Below, piece by piece: positions 1-8,500 of a DNA stretch of 23,605 bases. Made by a program: the position numbers and the translations under genes. Each line of letters begins with the position of its first letter. The first letter of the stretch is position 1. The stretch lies in the IMG/VR virus record IMGVR_UViG_3300030098_000632, positions 1,960 through 25,564 of that record; one strand, given 5' to 3'. This stretch comes from a virus. The notes beneath the pieces were generated by a model that ran no database searches, was not told the origin of the DNA, and saw only the letters and a program-made list of their open reading frames with translations.

Positions 1-3
1 TAG

Positions 4-294
4 ATGAGAAACCATACTAAAGTATATATGACATTCTTTTACTTAGATGAAAGCGATTATATTGCTTGTGAAATGTGCGGAAGTCCAGGACAAGACATCC
101 ATCATATTCAAGCTAGAAAATTAGGAGGCTCAAAATGTATGGACTTTGTAGAGAACTTAATTTGCCTTTGCAGAGATTGTCATAATAGAGCAGAGAGTGA
201 TAAACAATTTAACATCTATTGTAGAATACAACATTTAGAAAACATTAAAAAATACTTATATGAAAATTACATTGATAGAGATAAACAGTCTTAA
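4..294 (+). CDS. HNH endonuclease
   Basis: A 96-residue protein with an intact zinc-bound HNH (beta-beta-alpha metal) nuclease core. It has C22-x2-C25, the paired histidines H33-H34, N51, then C56-x2-C59 followed by H60. The family cuts DNA. Free-standing HNH proteins beside terminase genes, such as HK97 gp74, assist the terminase in cutting DNA for packaging, and the position two genes upstream of the small terminase fits that role. An in-frame TAG lies directly before the ATG at position 4, so the gene cannot extend further upstream. An internal ATG at 28 is an alternative start. The 3' end overlaps the next gene by 35 bases. A homing-type HNH is less likely, because it sits within a tight packaging operon rather than inside another gene. 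Confidence 0.9.
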   Translation: MRNHTKVYMTFFYLDESDYIACEMCGSPGQDIHHIQARKLGGSKCMDFVENLICLCRDCHNRAESDKQFNIYCRIQHLENIKKYLYENYIDRDKQS

Positions 295-751
295 TCCTGC
301 TGAGTACAATCCAAGACAGATTAGTAATAAGCAACACGAAGATTTAAAAGCATCTATGGAGAAGTTCGGTTGTGTAGACCCTATTATAATAAACATCAAT
401 CCTGATAGGCAGAATGTAGTAGTAGGTGGACATCAAAGGCTCAGAATACTAAGAGATTTAGGAGCTGAGAAAGTGCCTACAGTAAGTGTAAACCTAAGCC
501 AAGAAGATGAAAGAGAATTAAATGTAAGGCTAAATAAAAATGGTGGAGAATGGGATATGGATTTGCTAAGTAATTTTGATGTAGTAGATTTAAAGGAATG
601 GGGGTTTAAAGACATAGAGCTTGGATTCAATATAGACAAAATAGATGAAGATAAGCCAATAACAATAACAGTAAAAGAAGATGATGCAGTATTAGCTAAT
701 GAATTATATGAAGATTTAAAAGGCAAGGGATATAAAGTAACTATAAAATAA
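260..751 (+). CDS. ParB/sulfiredoxin-domain protein
   Basis: A 163-residue protein. The N-terminal half is a ParB-type nuclease/CTPase fold, shown by YNPR at residues 16-19 and the signature GGHQR at 56-60 followed by a leucine- and arginine-rich helix. A stretch reading LNKNGGEWD at about residues 91-99 is typical of phage ParB-N proteins. In phages this domain is often found alone or fused to a DNA methyltransferase, usually near terminase genes. Here no methyltransferase domain follows; the C-terminal 60 residues are short, acidic and unassigned. The exact role, whether DNA binding or nicking during packaging or modification, is not shown by the sequence. The start lies inside the HNH gene, which suggests translational coupling. 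Confidence 0.85.
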   Translation: MKITLIEINSLNPAEYNPRQISNKQHEDLKASMEKFGCVDPIIININPDRQNVVVGGHQRLRILRDLGAEKVPTVSVNLSQEDERELNVRLNKNGGEWDMDLLSNFDVVDLKEWGFKDIELGFNIDKIDEDKPITITVKEDDAVLANELYEDLKGKGYKVTIK

Positions 752-761
752 ATTTAATAAA

Positions 762-1142
762 ATGAGCAAAAAAGAACACATAAAGAAAAAAATGTTAATA
801 GAGAGTTTAGAGAACTCATTAGGAATAGTATCTACAGCTTGTAGTAAAGCAAATATAAGTAGAAGTAGTTTCTATAAATGGTATAAAGAAGATGAAGAAT
901 TTAGAAAGAAAGTAGATGAGATAGATAGCGTTAAATTAGACTTTGTTGAAAGTCAACTATTTAAGAATATACAAAACCTAAAGGAAAAGAGTATTATATT
1001 CTATCTACAACATAAAGGGCATAAAAGAGGGTATATACAAAAGCAAAATATAAACCTTACTTCTAACGAAGAAAAAATAAATAAGATAGAAATTGAGATC
1101 GTTAAACCTACAGGGAACAGTAGTTCTACAGAAGAATCTTAA
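762..1142 (+). CDS. terS: Terminase small subunit
   Basis: A 126-residue, lysine-rich protein with an N-terminal helix-turn-helix at about residues 18-42 (pattern IVSTACSKANISRSSFYKWYK). This resembles the phBC6A51/HTH-type small terminases that recognise phage DNA and recruit the large subunit. The following helical segment (VESQLFKNI, then IIFYLQHKGHKRGY) matches the usual second half of that family, and the length is normal. The last 50 bases overlap the large-terminase reading frame. The ATG at 762 follows an A/T-rich stretch with no Shine-Dalgarno sequence, as expected for Bacteroidota. Assignment rests on the HTH, size and position directly before a clear large terminase. Confidence 0.85.
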   Translation: MSKKEHIKKKMLIESLENSLGIVSTACSKANISRSSFYKWYKEDEEFRKKVDEIDSVKLDFVESQLFKNIQNLKEKSIIFYLQHKGHKRGYIQKQNINLTSNEEKINKIEIEIVKPTGNSSSTEES

Positions 1143-2262
1143 TGCGACCACTAGAATCGTTGTAAATCAAGGGGGTACTAGAAGTAGTAAGACTTATTCT
1201 TTAGCACAGTTAATAATCCTTAAAGCTCTACAGGAACAGGGTAAGGTATATACAATATGTAGGAAAACACTACCTGCTTTGAAAGGTACTGCATATAGAG
1301 ATTTCTTTAATATCTTAGAAGAACATAATTTATATAATCCTGATAACCATAATAAATCAGAACTAACTTATAAGCTAAACAACAATGAGATAGAGTTCAT
1401 TAGCGTTGATATGCCTCAGAAAATTAGAGGTAGGAAAAGGCATATACTATGGCTTAATGAGGCTAATGAGTTTAGATTTGAGGATTGGATTCAGCTCAGT
1501 TTAAGAACTACAGAGAATATATATTTAGACTTTAACCCATCTGATCCTTATAGTTGGATTTATGATAATGTAATGAATAGAGAAGATTGTACCTTTATTA
1601 AATCAACATATTTAGATAATCCTTTTTTACCTGATGAAACAATAAAAGAGATAGAAAGACTTAGGGAGTTAGATAGTAACTATTGGAAGATATACGGACT
1701 TGGGGATATGGCTCAACCTACAGAAACTATATTCAGGCAATTTGAGATAGCTAATAATGTACCTACTGAAGCTCAGTTAGTTGCAATAGGAATGGACTTT
1801 GGATATAGTAATGATCCTACAGCAATAGCAGAAGTATATAAATTAAATGATGATTTGTATATTAATGAACTAATATATAGTAAAGGATTAACAAACCAAG
1901 ATATAGCACAGAAGCTAAGAGAACTAAATATAACAAGACAAACAGAAATAATAGCAGATAGTGCAGAGCCTAAATCAATAGAAGAACTACATAGACAAAA
2001 CTTTAATATCAAAGGAGCTAAGAAAGGAGCAGACTCTATTAATATGGGTATAGATGTTTTAAGGCGTTTTAAACTACATATAACTAAGAATAGTACAAAC
2101 ACATTAAACGAATTTAAATACTATAAATGGCTTACGGATAAGAATGGACATATAGTAAATAAACCTGCTACTAACCAAAAGGATCACATTATAGATGCTG
2201 TTAGATATGTTGCTTTAAATAAGCTAATGACTAACTATAGTGGACAATATTACATATTATAA
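1093..2262 (+). CDS. terL: Terminase large subunit
   Basis: The ATP-driven motor and nuclease that packages phage DNA. The ATPase half has a PBSX-type Walker A (GGTRSSKT, residues 27-34) and Walker B (ILWLNE, 118-123). The RNase H-like nuclease half has D235 in MDFGYSNDPTA, D289 in IIADSAEPKS, and D364 and D368 in DHIIDAVRY. The 389-residue length is typical of the family. The frame has no ATG before the Walker A motif. It opens after a TAG at 1087-1089, and the only common start codon is TTG at 1093, inside the small-terminase gene. An ATG at 1142 is in another frame and stops within eight codons. The protein begins about 26 residues before the Walker A, as expected for relatives, so the TTG start is believable. 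Confidence 0.95.
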   Translation: MRSLNLQGTVVLQKNLNATTRIVVNQGGTRSSKTYSLAQLIILKALQEQGKVYTICRKTLPALKGTAYRDFFNILEEHNLYNPDNHNKSELTYKLNNNEIEFISVDMPQKIRGRKRHILWLNEANEFRFEDWIQLSLRTTENIYLDFNPSDPYSWIYDNVMNREDCTFIKSTYLDNPFLPDETIKEIERLRELDSNYWKIYGLGDMAQPTETIFRQFEIANNVPTEAQLVAIGMDFGYSNDPTAIAEVYKLNDDLYINELIYSKGLTNQDIAQKLRELNITRQTEIIADSAEPKSIEELHRQNFNIKGAKKGADSINMGIDVLRRFKLHITKNSTNTLNEFKYYKWLTDKNGHIVNKPATNQKDHIIDAVRYVALNKLMTNYSGQYYIL

Positions 2263-2287
2263 ACGATTATTAACTAAATATATATAC
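2260..2287 (+). promoter_or_regulatory. Candidate phage promoter P1 (tail block)
   Basis: TAAAC at 2260-2264 and TATATAC at 2281-2287 are separated by 16 bases. The C of the second box is followed by TATTAAA and then the ATG at 2295. The first box overlaps the large-terminase stop codon. The same two boxes with 16-17 base spacing stand before three other gene clusters. If transcription starts about 7 bases after the second box, the mRNA would be leaderless. Promoter function is inferred. Confidence 0.6.
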
Positions 2288-2294
2288 TATTAAA

Positions 2295-2891
2295 ATGGGA
2301 AAAGAAAAAGTAAGCATTGAAATACCCACTACTTGGAATGACATAAGTATCAAGATGTATAACAAGTTTGAAAGGTTAAAGAAAAGGAAAAAAAAGTTAG
2401 GGGAGCAAGAGTTTAATATACAAGTGATTTGTATTATTTGCGATATTGAAAGAGAGATGTTGGAAAGAATGGAGGTTAAGGATATAAACAAAATAGCTAA
2501 AGAGTTAAGATTCTTAATGTCATCACTACCAAACACAGATCGGCTACAAAAGAAAGTAGAATGGAATGGAAAGAAGTATGGATTTATTCCTAACCTTAGT
2601 GAGATAACAATGGGAGAGTATATTGATATTGAAGAATATTGTAAGGAAGCTCATAAGAACATACATAAGATAATGAGCATATTATATCGCCCTATTGAAA
2701 AAGAGAGTAGTACAAGATATAAGATAGAGCCTTATAGTCCAAATGAAGAAATAGAGGAATCCTTTTTAGACTTCCCAATACTTCCCTCAATGTCAGCATT
2801 GAGTTTTTTTTTTCGTTTAGGGAGAAAACTACCAATCGCTTCAGTCAGATATTTGAGAAAGGAGAGGCAAAGATTGAGGGTAAAACGCTAG
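2295..2891 (+). CDS. Tail assembly chaperone, short form (G-like)
   Basis: A 198-residue protein in the unshifted frame. It has a short basic N-terminal region, an ICIICDIERE helix, and a stretch near residue 90 (KYGFIPNLSEITMGEYID) followed by ILYRPI. I associate this pattern with tail-assembly-chaperone-type proteins of Bacteroidota phages. Such chaperones coat the tape measure during tail assembly and are absent from the finished virion. The last 25 residues, after the T10 run at 2804-2813, are arginine-rich and look non-native, while the -1 frame continues with well-formed protein. The usual two-product arrangement (lambda G and GT) is therefore likely. This is the first gene after candidate promoter P1. 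The tape measure is about 6 kb downstream rather than next door, which is unusual. Confidence 0.65.
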   Translation: MGKEKVSIEIPTTWNDISIKMYNKFERLKKRKKKLGEQEFNIQVICIICDIEREMLERMEVKDINKIAKELRFLMSSLPNTDRLQKKVEWNGKKYGFIPNLSEITMGEYIDIEEYCKEAHKNIHKIMSILYRPIEKESSTRYKIEPYSPNEEIEESFLDFPILPSMSALSFFFRLGRKLPIASVRYLRKERQRLRVKR

Positions 2892-3067
2892 AGGGTAAGT
2901 GGGGTTGGTATAATGTTGTATTTGCTTTAGCAAATAATGATATATTAAAAATAAAGAAAGTAACAGAATTAGAGTTTTATTTAGTATTAACCTACTTATG
3001 TTACCAACAAGATAAAGAAAGTGTAAAGAATAATAATTATGGTAACATTAAAAAACATAATAGATGA
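2295..3067 (+). CDS. Tail assembly chaperone, -1 frameshift form (GT-like)
   Basis: If ribosomes slip back one base on the T10 run at 2804-2813, residues 1-173 of the short form are joined to 84 further codons read from 2813, with the stop at 3065-3067. The product is 257 residues. The extension contains NRFSQIFEKGEAK, then KWGWYNVVFALANNDILK and VTELEFYLVLTYLCYQQ. This is a helical, aromatic-rich segment I recognise as the second half of such chaperones. It explains the 147 bases between 2892 and 3038 that would otherwise be empty. The -1 frame is open from about 2745, and the +1 frame stops at once (TAG), so only a -1 shift works. The alternative is a homopolymer sequencing error within a single long gene; either way the extension is coding. 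Confidence 0.72.
2804..2813 (+). promoter_or_regulatory. T10 slippery site for -1 frameshifting
   Basis: Ten consecutive T residues fall at the end of the overlap between the chaperone frame and its -1 extension. In the zero frame they are read AGT TTT TTT TTT CGT, so two phenylalanine tRNAs can re-pair perfectly after slipping one base back. No obvious downstream pseudoknot was found by eye. Confidence 0.65.
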
Positions 3068-3551
3068 TTTTAGCAATATAGCTACTAATCATTATTTAAT
3101 AAACTCCTTTCATTCAGGATTCTTAGATGAAGTAGATATAAACAAATTAGATCAGGCTGACTTTCCAATACTTTACTGTGAGCCAGGTACAGCTACTATT
3201 GATATGGGAGTATTAACATACTCATTTACGATTTTTGTTTTAGATGTGCTTAAAGAAGATTTAACAAACAGAAATGCAGTATGGACTAATACGCTACAAA
3301 CAACACAAGATGTAGTTGCTGAATTTAGACAGAACTTAGCTTTACAAACATCAGGTGGAGATAGTGGTAAGAAGTTTAGCTATGTACCTGATGAAGCTGT
3401 TTTAGAGCTACCAATAAGTACAGAGCCATTTACTGCAAGATTTGCTAATATTCTTACAGGTTGGAGTACATCAATGTCAATACAAGTAAACAACGCTAAT
3501 AACCTCTGTAATGCTCCTATAGAGCCATCAGATAATAATCCTAATACATAA
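3039..3551 (+). CDS. Putative tail terminator/completion protein
   Basis: A 170-residue acidic protein. Features include DFPILYCEPGTATIDMGVLTY at about residues 41-61, then FVLDVL and VWTNTLQTTQDVVAEFRQNL, and a C-terminal ILTGWSTSMSIQVNN followed by NLCNAP. The pattern is two beta-rich parts around an amphipathic helix, with a size like small tail-terminator or neck proteins. I recognise the sequence type from structural clusters of Bacteroidota phages but not a proven function. The start lies 29 bases inside the frameshift extension of the chaperone gene. The stop codon overlaps the next ATG (TAATG), so the two genes are probably translationally coupled. Confidence 0.55.
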   Translation: MVTLKNIIDDFSNIATNHYLINSFHSGFLDEVDINKLDQADFPILYCEPGTATIDMGVLTYSFTIFVLDVLKEDLTNRNAVWTNTLQTTQDVVAEFRQNLALQTSGGDSGKKFSYVPDEAVLELPISTEPFTARFANILTGWSTSMSIQVNNANNLCNAPIEPSDNNPNT

Positions 3552-4162
3552 TGGCTGTAAGATTAAAATTAAGGAGTCCTGATGGTAAATATGTAAGAGG
3601 AGAAGTTAAACACTTAGAGAAAGCCTTAACAAGTTTTGGTTCTAATGTTATTAAAGAGGGTAGAAAGATATTAAATCAAAAGAGCAAAAGAACACAGGCA
3701 AATACTTTGTTTAATGATTATCACTACAAAATGAAAAGCTCAAGTAGTACAATTACTTTTGGCTTTGAGTTTGGTAGAGCAAGTGATTATTGGGAGTTTG
3801 TCGATCAAGGTGTTGTTGGCGTGGGTGGTTTTAAAGGTAGTGGAAATGCAAGAGGGGGAGCAAGTCCTTTTAAATTTAAATATGCTAATCCTGGAGGAGA
3901 TATGGTTAATGCTATTAAAGGTTGGATTAAGAACAAGCCTGTTAGTTTAGGGGATAGCAATATAAATAGTGCTGCTTGGGGAATAGGATATAGTATAAAA
4001 AGGCGTGGATTAGAAAGGACAATGTTTTATAGTAAGCCTGTGAATAAAGCCCTTAGAACGCTTCCTAACGAACTTACAGAAGCCTTTAGATTAGACTTAG
4101 AGAAGTTAGTGGGTAAATTACCAAATACAATAAAAATAAAAGAAGAAGATTTAAACTTTTAA
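3551..4162 (+). CDS. HK97 gp10-like tail completion/neck protein
   Basis: A 203-residue basic protein. The central segment YWEFVDQGVVGVGG, then SPFKFKYANPGGDMVNAIKGWIKNK, followed by AAWGIGYSIKRRGL and TMFYSKPVN, follows the layout of HK97 gp10/minor tail Z-type proteins. In those, a helix-rich start leads to a Y-x-FVexG motif, a glycine/serine loop and an R-R-G helix before TxFf. Such proteins sit between head and tail or finish the tail. Placement next to a terminator-like protein supports this. Beginning with TAATG, it shares bases with the stop of the preceding gene. Confidence 0.6.
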   Translation: MAVRLKLRSPDGKYVRGEVKHLEKALTSFGSNVIKEGRKILNQKSKRTQANTLFNDYHYKMKSSSSTITFGFEFGRASDYWEFVDQGVVGVGGFKGSGNARGGASPFKFKYANPGGDMVNAIKGWIKNKPVSLGDSNINSAAWGIGYSIKRRGLERTMFYSKPVNKALRTLPNELTEAFRLDLEKLVGKLPNTIKIKEEDLNF

Positions 4163-4165
4163 GAA

Positions 4166-5593
4166 ATGGCGTATACAATAGAACAGAAACCAAATCAATT
4201 AGCAGGAGCAAATAGCCCTATGGTGTTTGTATTAAAAGAAGATAGCCCTGCTATATATAATGCAGATAAATTTAGATATATAGCACAAGTATATATTAGT
4301 ACAACAGATGCTTCTACTTGGGTAGAAAGAGCTAAAATAAAAATACATAAAAATAGTGCAGATGTAGGAATAGTAGATGTTCATAAAATAGTTAGAAGCT
4401 ATTTAGAAACACAGGAAAAAAATGTAGGAAATCAAGAAGCAATAGCAGGTAGTATTCATTCTATAGGCATATCAGATACAAGTAATTCTTATTCACAAAA
4501 TACAAGCCAAGTAGTAGGTGTTAAATTAGTAGGTGGTTATGAAAAGGCTTCATCTGCTACCGCTGCTCCTGAAGAAACATTAACCTTAGCTAATACAATA
4601 ATATACTCTATTCCTGCATCTACTCCTTATACAGATACAGGAACAAATGTAGGTGGGTTAGATTACATTATAACAAGTCCATCTAGTAGTAACAATCCTT
4701 TAACAAACTATATACCTAGTGGAGCTACAAAGAAGTTTTTAACTAATGCTCCGAGAGTTCAATTTGTTAGAGGTAGTAGCACAGCAGCAGATAATGTAGA
4801 TGAGCTAACAATAGCTTTTATAAATAAAGGATTGGTTACTGATGGAGATGCTTTAGTAAAGATGGCTATTGAATATTACAATAGCGCAGGAGGGCAAATA
4901 GGATCAACTAAATACTTTACTAATGATACAGGTAGTGGTGGTAAAGCTACCGCTGATGATGTTAAAAATAGTTTGTTATATTTTGGTTGCGGTACAGCTA
5001 ACTTAGAAAATCAAGTAGATGAGCCTGACAATCAACCTAGTGAATTTGCAGATTGGGCGTATTATGTTATCTATGGAGCAGATGGCTCAGGAAACCAAGA
5101 AACAGATAAATATTATTTCTATAGATATGGGGCTACAAGAACAGGTGTGGATGATAGACATCAAAGTTGTACAAGATATGATAATGTTAGACTTGCTTGG
5201 CGTAATAGATTAGGAGCTTGGGATTATATGAACTTTAGAGGCAAATCAACAGAAAGCGTAGACATAACAAGAAGTGATGCAGGTAGCGTTCCTGGTACTT
5301 GGGATAGTGCTACATTTACTTACAATAATTGGGATAGAGGTAAAAAGACTTTATATACTGAAGCTACAAGAAAACTAACTATAAATAGTGATTGGCTTAA
5401 TCCTGATGAGGGGGTTTGGTTAGAAGAACTATTTACATCTACTAATGTACAAATATTAGCAGATGATAATGTGGTATATCCTGTAGTAATAACAGATAAA
5501 AAATACACTAAAAAAACAAGTGTAAATAACAAGATCAAAATACAATATACAGTTAATTTAGAATACGCTAATAAAGTAAGAACAAATAGCTAA
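4166..5593 (+). CDS. Tail structural protein, possibly distal tail/baseplate
   Basis: A 475-residue protein without a signal peptide or membrane segments, rich in Thr, Ser, Asn and Tyr, as in beta-rich virion proteins. The N-terminal part (FVLKEDSPAIYNADKFRYIAQVYI, then DVHKIVRSYLETQ) looks like a beta-sandwich. The C-terminal part has NVRLAWRNRLGAWDYMNFRG, then TRKLTINSDWLNPDEGVWLEEL and ends in a beta-rich segment. This W-x-N-x-x-G-A-W-D-x-x-x-F pattern recurs in large tail proteins of Bacteroidota phages. Lying before a 1074-residue tail protein and the tape measure, it is probably a tail tip or tail-associated protein. A major tail protein is the main alternative. The stop overlaps the next start (TAATG). 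Confidence 0.55.
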   Translation: MAYTIEQKPNQLAGANSPMVFVLKEDSPAIYNADKFRYIAQVYISTTDASTWVERAKIKIHKNSADVGIVDVHKIVRSYLETQEKNVGNQEAIAGSIHSIGISDTSNSYSQNTSQVVGVKLVGGYEKASSATAAPEETLTLANTIIYSIPASTPYTDTGTNVGGLDYIITSPSSSNNPLTNYIPSGATKKFLTNAPRVQFVRGSSTAADNVDELTIAFINKGLVTDGDALVKMAIEYYNSAGGQIGSTKYFTNDTGSGGKATADDVKNSLLYFGCGTANLENQVDEPDNQPSEFADWAYYVIYGADGSGNQETDKYYFYRYGATRTGVDDRHQSCTRYDNVRLAWRNRLGAWDYMNFRGKSTESVDITRSDAGSVPGTWDSATFTYNNWDRGKKTLYTEATRKLTINSDWLNPDEGVWLEELFTSTNVQILADDNVVYPVVITDKKYTKKTSVNNKIKIQYTVNLEYANKVRTNS

Positions 5594-8500
5594 TGGACAC
5601 GAGATTAGTAGTATATAGAAAAGATACATCAGGAGCAACAACTGATACCGCTTTTGAATTAGACTTAGATAAAGTTCCTAATATTAGAATCAACTATAAT
5701 TGGTTAGACATAAAAGAGCCTGATCAAAGAAAGTCTAATTTTAGTCAAAAAATAAAACTCCCATTCACTAATAGAAACAATACATTTTTTGAGAATTGGT
5801 TTGATGTTAATTTAGACACTTTGGTTTATAATACTAAGACTAAATTTAAGGCGGTAATATTAGTAGATACCATTCCTCAATTAGAGGGATATATACAACT
5901 TAAAGCAATTTATTTAAATGCAAGAATTTATGAGGTTGTGGTATTTGGAGATACTGCTAATTTCTTTGCTGATATTAAGAATAAAAAATTAAGAGATACA
6001 TTTATAAATGCTGATGGCGTAGTAGATAGACAGTTAGATCATTTTAACACAGCACAAAATGTAGTTACAAGTTGGACTACAGGACTAACCACAGTAGAAT
6101 CAACTACTACTAATGATGTAATGTATCCTGTTATAGATTATGGACACACCCAAATGCCTACCTCTGAGGCTATGTTTTTCTCTCCTAACACTATAGAAGC
6201 GATTACAAGTGAATCTACAACTTTTAATGACACTTTAAGTATGTTAGGAGCTGTAAGAGTAGGAGATTTAAAACCTGCAATAAGAATACAGAAGCTACTA
6301 TATATGATAATTCAAAAGGCAGGGTATAGTATTAAGAGTAGTTTTTTTGGATTAGATGATACAGCAGGAACTCCTGTTACAGATACTCAATGGTTTAGTA
6401 GATTATTTATGACTTTATCTCCTCAATTTTCAAAGGTAAGAACTAAAGTATTTGGTGATTTTAGATATACTTGTAATTCACAAGATATAGTATCTAATGA
6501 TGCAGGAGGATATTACTTAGATGCTCCTAATTGGAATACAGTTGTATATGATCCAAGTGGACTGTGGAGTACAGGAACAGATAATACTTTTACAATTACC
6601 TATAACCCTGATACTCCTAATGTTTTACCTACTGATTATATGTATATATCTATAACAATGGATATAAGTTTTGCTACCCAAGACTCAGGTGGTAATACTA
6701 TAGATACTTGGAATATATCCTCAAGATGGGAGTCGCAGGATCAATATTTTACAATAGTAAACCAAGACTATGATTCACAGATAGCTACTCAAAACAACTA
6801 CCAATATACTTATAATACACTACTCCCTGTTGGAGTTAGTCAAACCTGGCAATTTCAATTTTTTGTAAATAGCTATGATATAGTAGGAGCAAATACCGCT
6901 ACATCTACTTTAAATTCAGCAAGTATACAGAGTTTAAATTTAGGAGAATCAGCTTATACCAATGGTAATGTAAATGCTGAGATTGTAATGGCGGAGAATA
7001 TGCCTGATATAACACAAGCTGACTTTGTAAAAGACTTGGTAAATAGATTTAACTTAATAGTACAGGTAGATAAAGACAACCCTAAAATGCTATTAGTAGA
7101 GCCTTATCAGGACTTTATAGATACAGGTGTAACAAGATATTGGACAGATAAACTAGATATATCTAAAGAGCAAGTAGTTAAATCTACTAATGAGATACAA
7201 AGTAAGCAATTAAAATTTACTGACTTAGAGGATAAGGATTATTTTAATAATAGCTACATAAAAAAATGGAACGCTGTTTGGGGTAGTAGATTAAATTTTA
7301 ATAGAAATGATTTTGCTCAAAAAGACTTTACTAATTTTAGTATATACTCTCCCTTTATAGCTAATGGATTAATGGGAGGTAATGGAACAGAATCACAAGT
7401 AGCTGTAGCAAGTATATTTGAAATACAGGAAAACGATCAAACAAGAAAACCTATTGATGGTGGTAAACCTAAGTTATTTTATTATAGCGGTACTCCTATA
7501 TCAATATCAGGAACTGATGGATTAGATGTTGCTTATGACTTTAGAATATACTCAGGAGTATTAACCACACTTGGTAATACTGAGGCTTATAGCACAGGTA
7601 ACACCTTTCCTTTATGTACTCAATATAATTTAGATTCTTTAACTGCAATAACATCTTCCACAAAGATTGTAAGTTGGGATTACTATAATCCATTTTTCTC
7701 TACAGGATATACAACGCCTGTATTTGGGAATACAGTAAGTTTGCACGGATTTTATTATGATTATTGGGCAAGTTATATAAATGAGATATATAGTGATGAA
7801 GCAAGGATAATGGAGTGCAATTTAAATTTAAATGAGCAAGATATATTTGATTTTAATTTTGCTGATACTATTTATATAAAAAATACATTATGGAGAGTTT
7901 TGAGTATAGACAATTATGTTGTAGGTGGTAAAGAAACTACTAAAGTCAAGCTGATTAAAGTAATATCTAAACTAGCTTATGAATGTGATGTAATGCCTTA
8001 TGAATTTAATGAGAATGGAACAATAACATTTGTTGATCCTGAAAATCCAACAGGTGGCTCAGTAACTGTAACAAATGCTTGTTGTGAAGATATAGATAGT
8101 TCCTGGACTTTTGAACAAACAAATAATACTACAGGGGTTGGTACTTGTTATCATAATTTAAATAATCCTACAAATCCACAAGATACAGGAAATACTGATG
8201 CAGTAGTGGGTTTTAGTAATGTTGAATCTATTGGTTTTGGTAACAACCAAATACCTTTACCTATGCCTGTAATTGGCTCTACTGAAAACACAATACTAAA
8301 TAGAGGTTATGGCTCAGTACAGTCAAGCACATTCTATATGTATGCAAATACTTATGATAATACTGTTGCTAATTTTTTAGTAAATGGTATTGATCGTAAA
8401 ACTTTAGCTATACCCCCTAACACTATGGGTAGTATTGAAATAGAGTTAATAGGAACAGTACAAATAGATACAGATACTCCTGCAAATGTTAGCAAGGTTG

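Noticed and set aside
1142-1165. ATG 1142 overlapping the small-terminase stop (TAATG) as the large-terminase start
   Set aside because: It is in a different frame and terminates after a few codons; using it would require a frameshift.
1773-2102. Antisense open frame within the large-terminase gene
   Set aside because: It lies wholly opposite a well-supported gene, and its hydrophobic, serine-rich composition is what reverse translation of AT-rich coding DNA gives.
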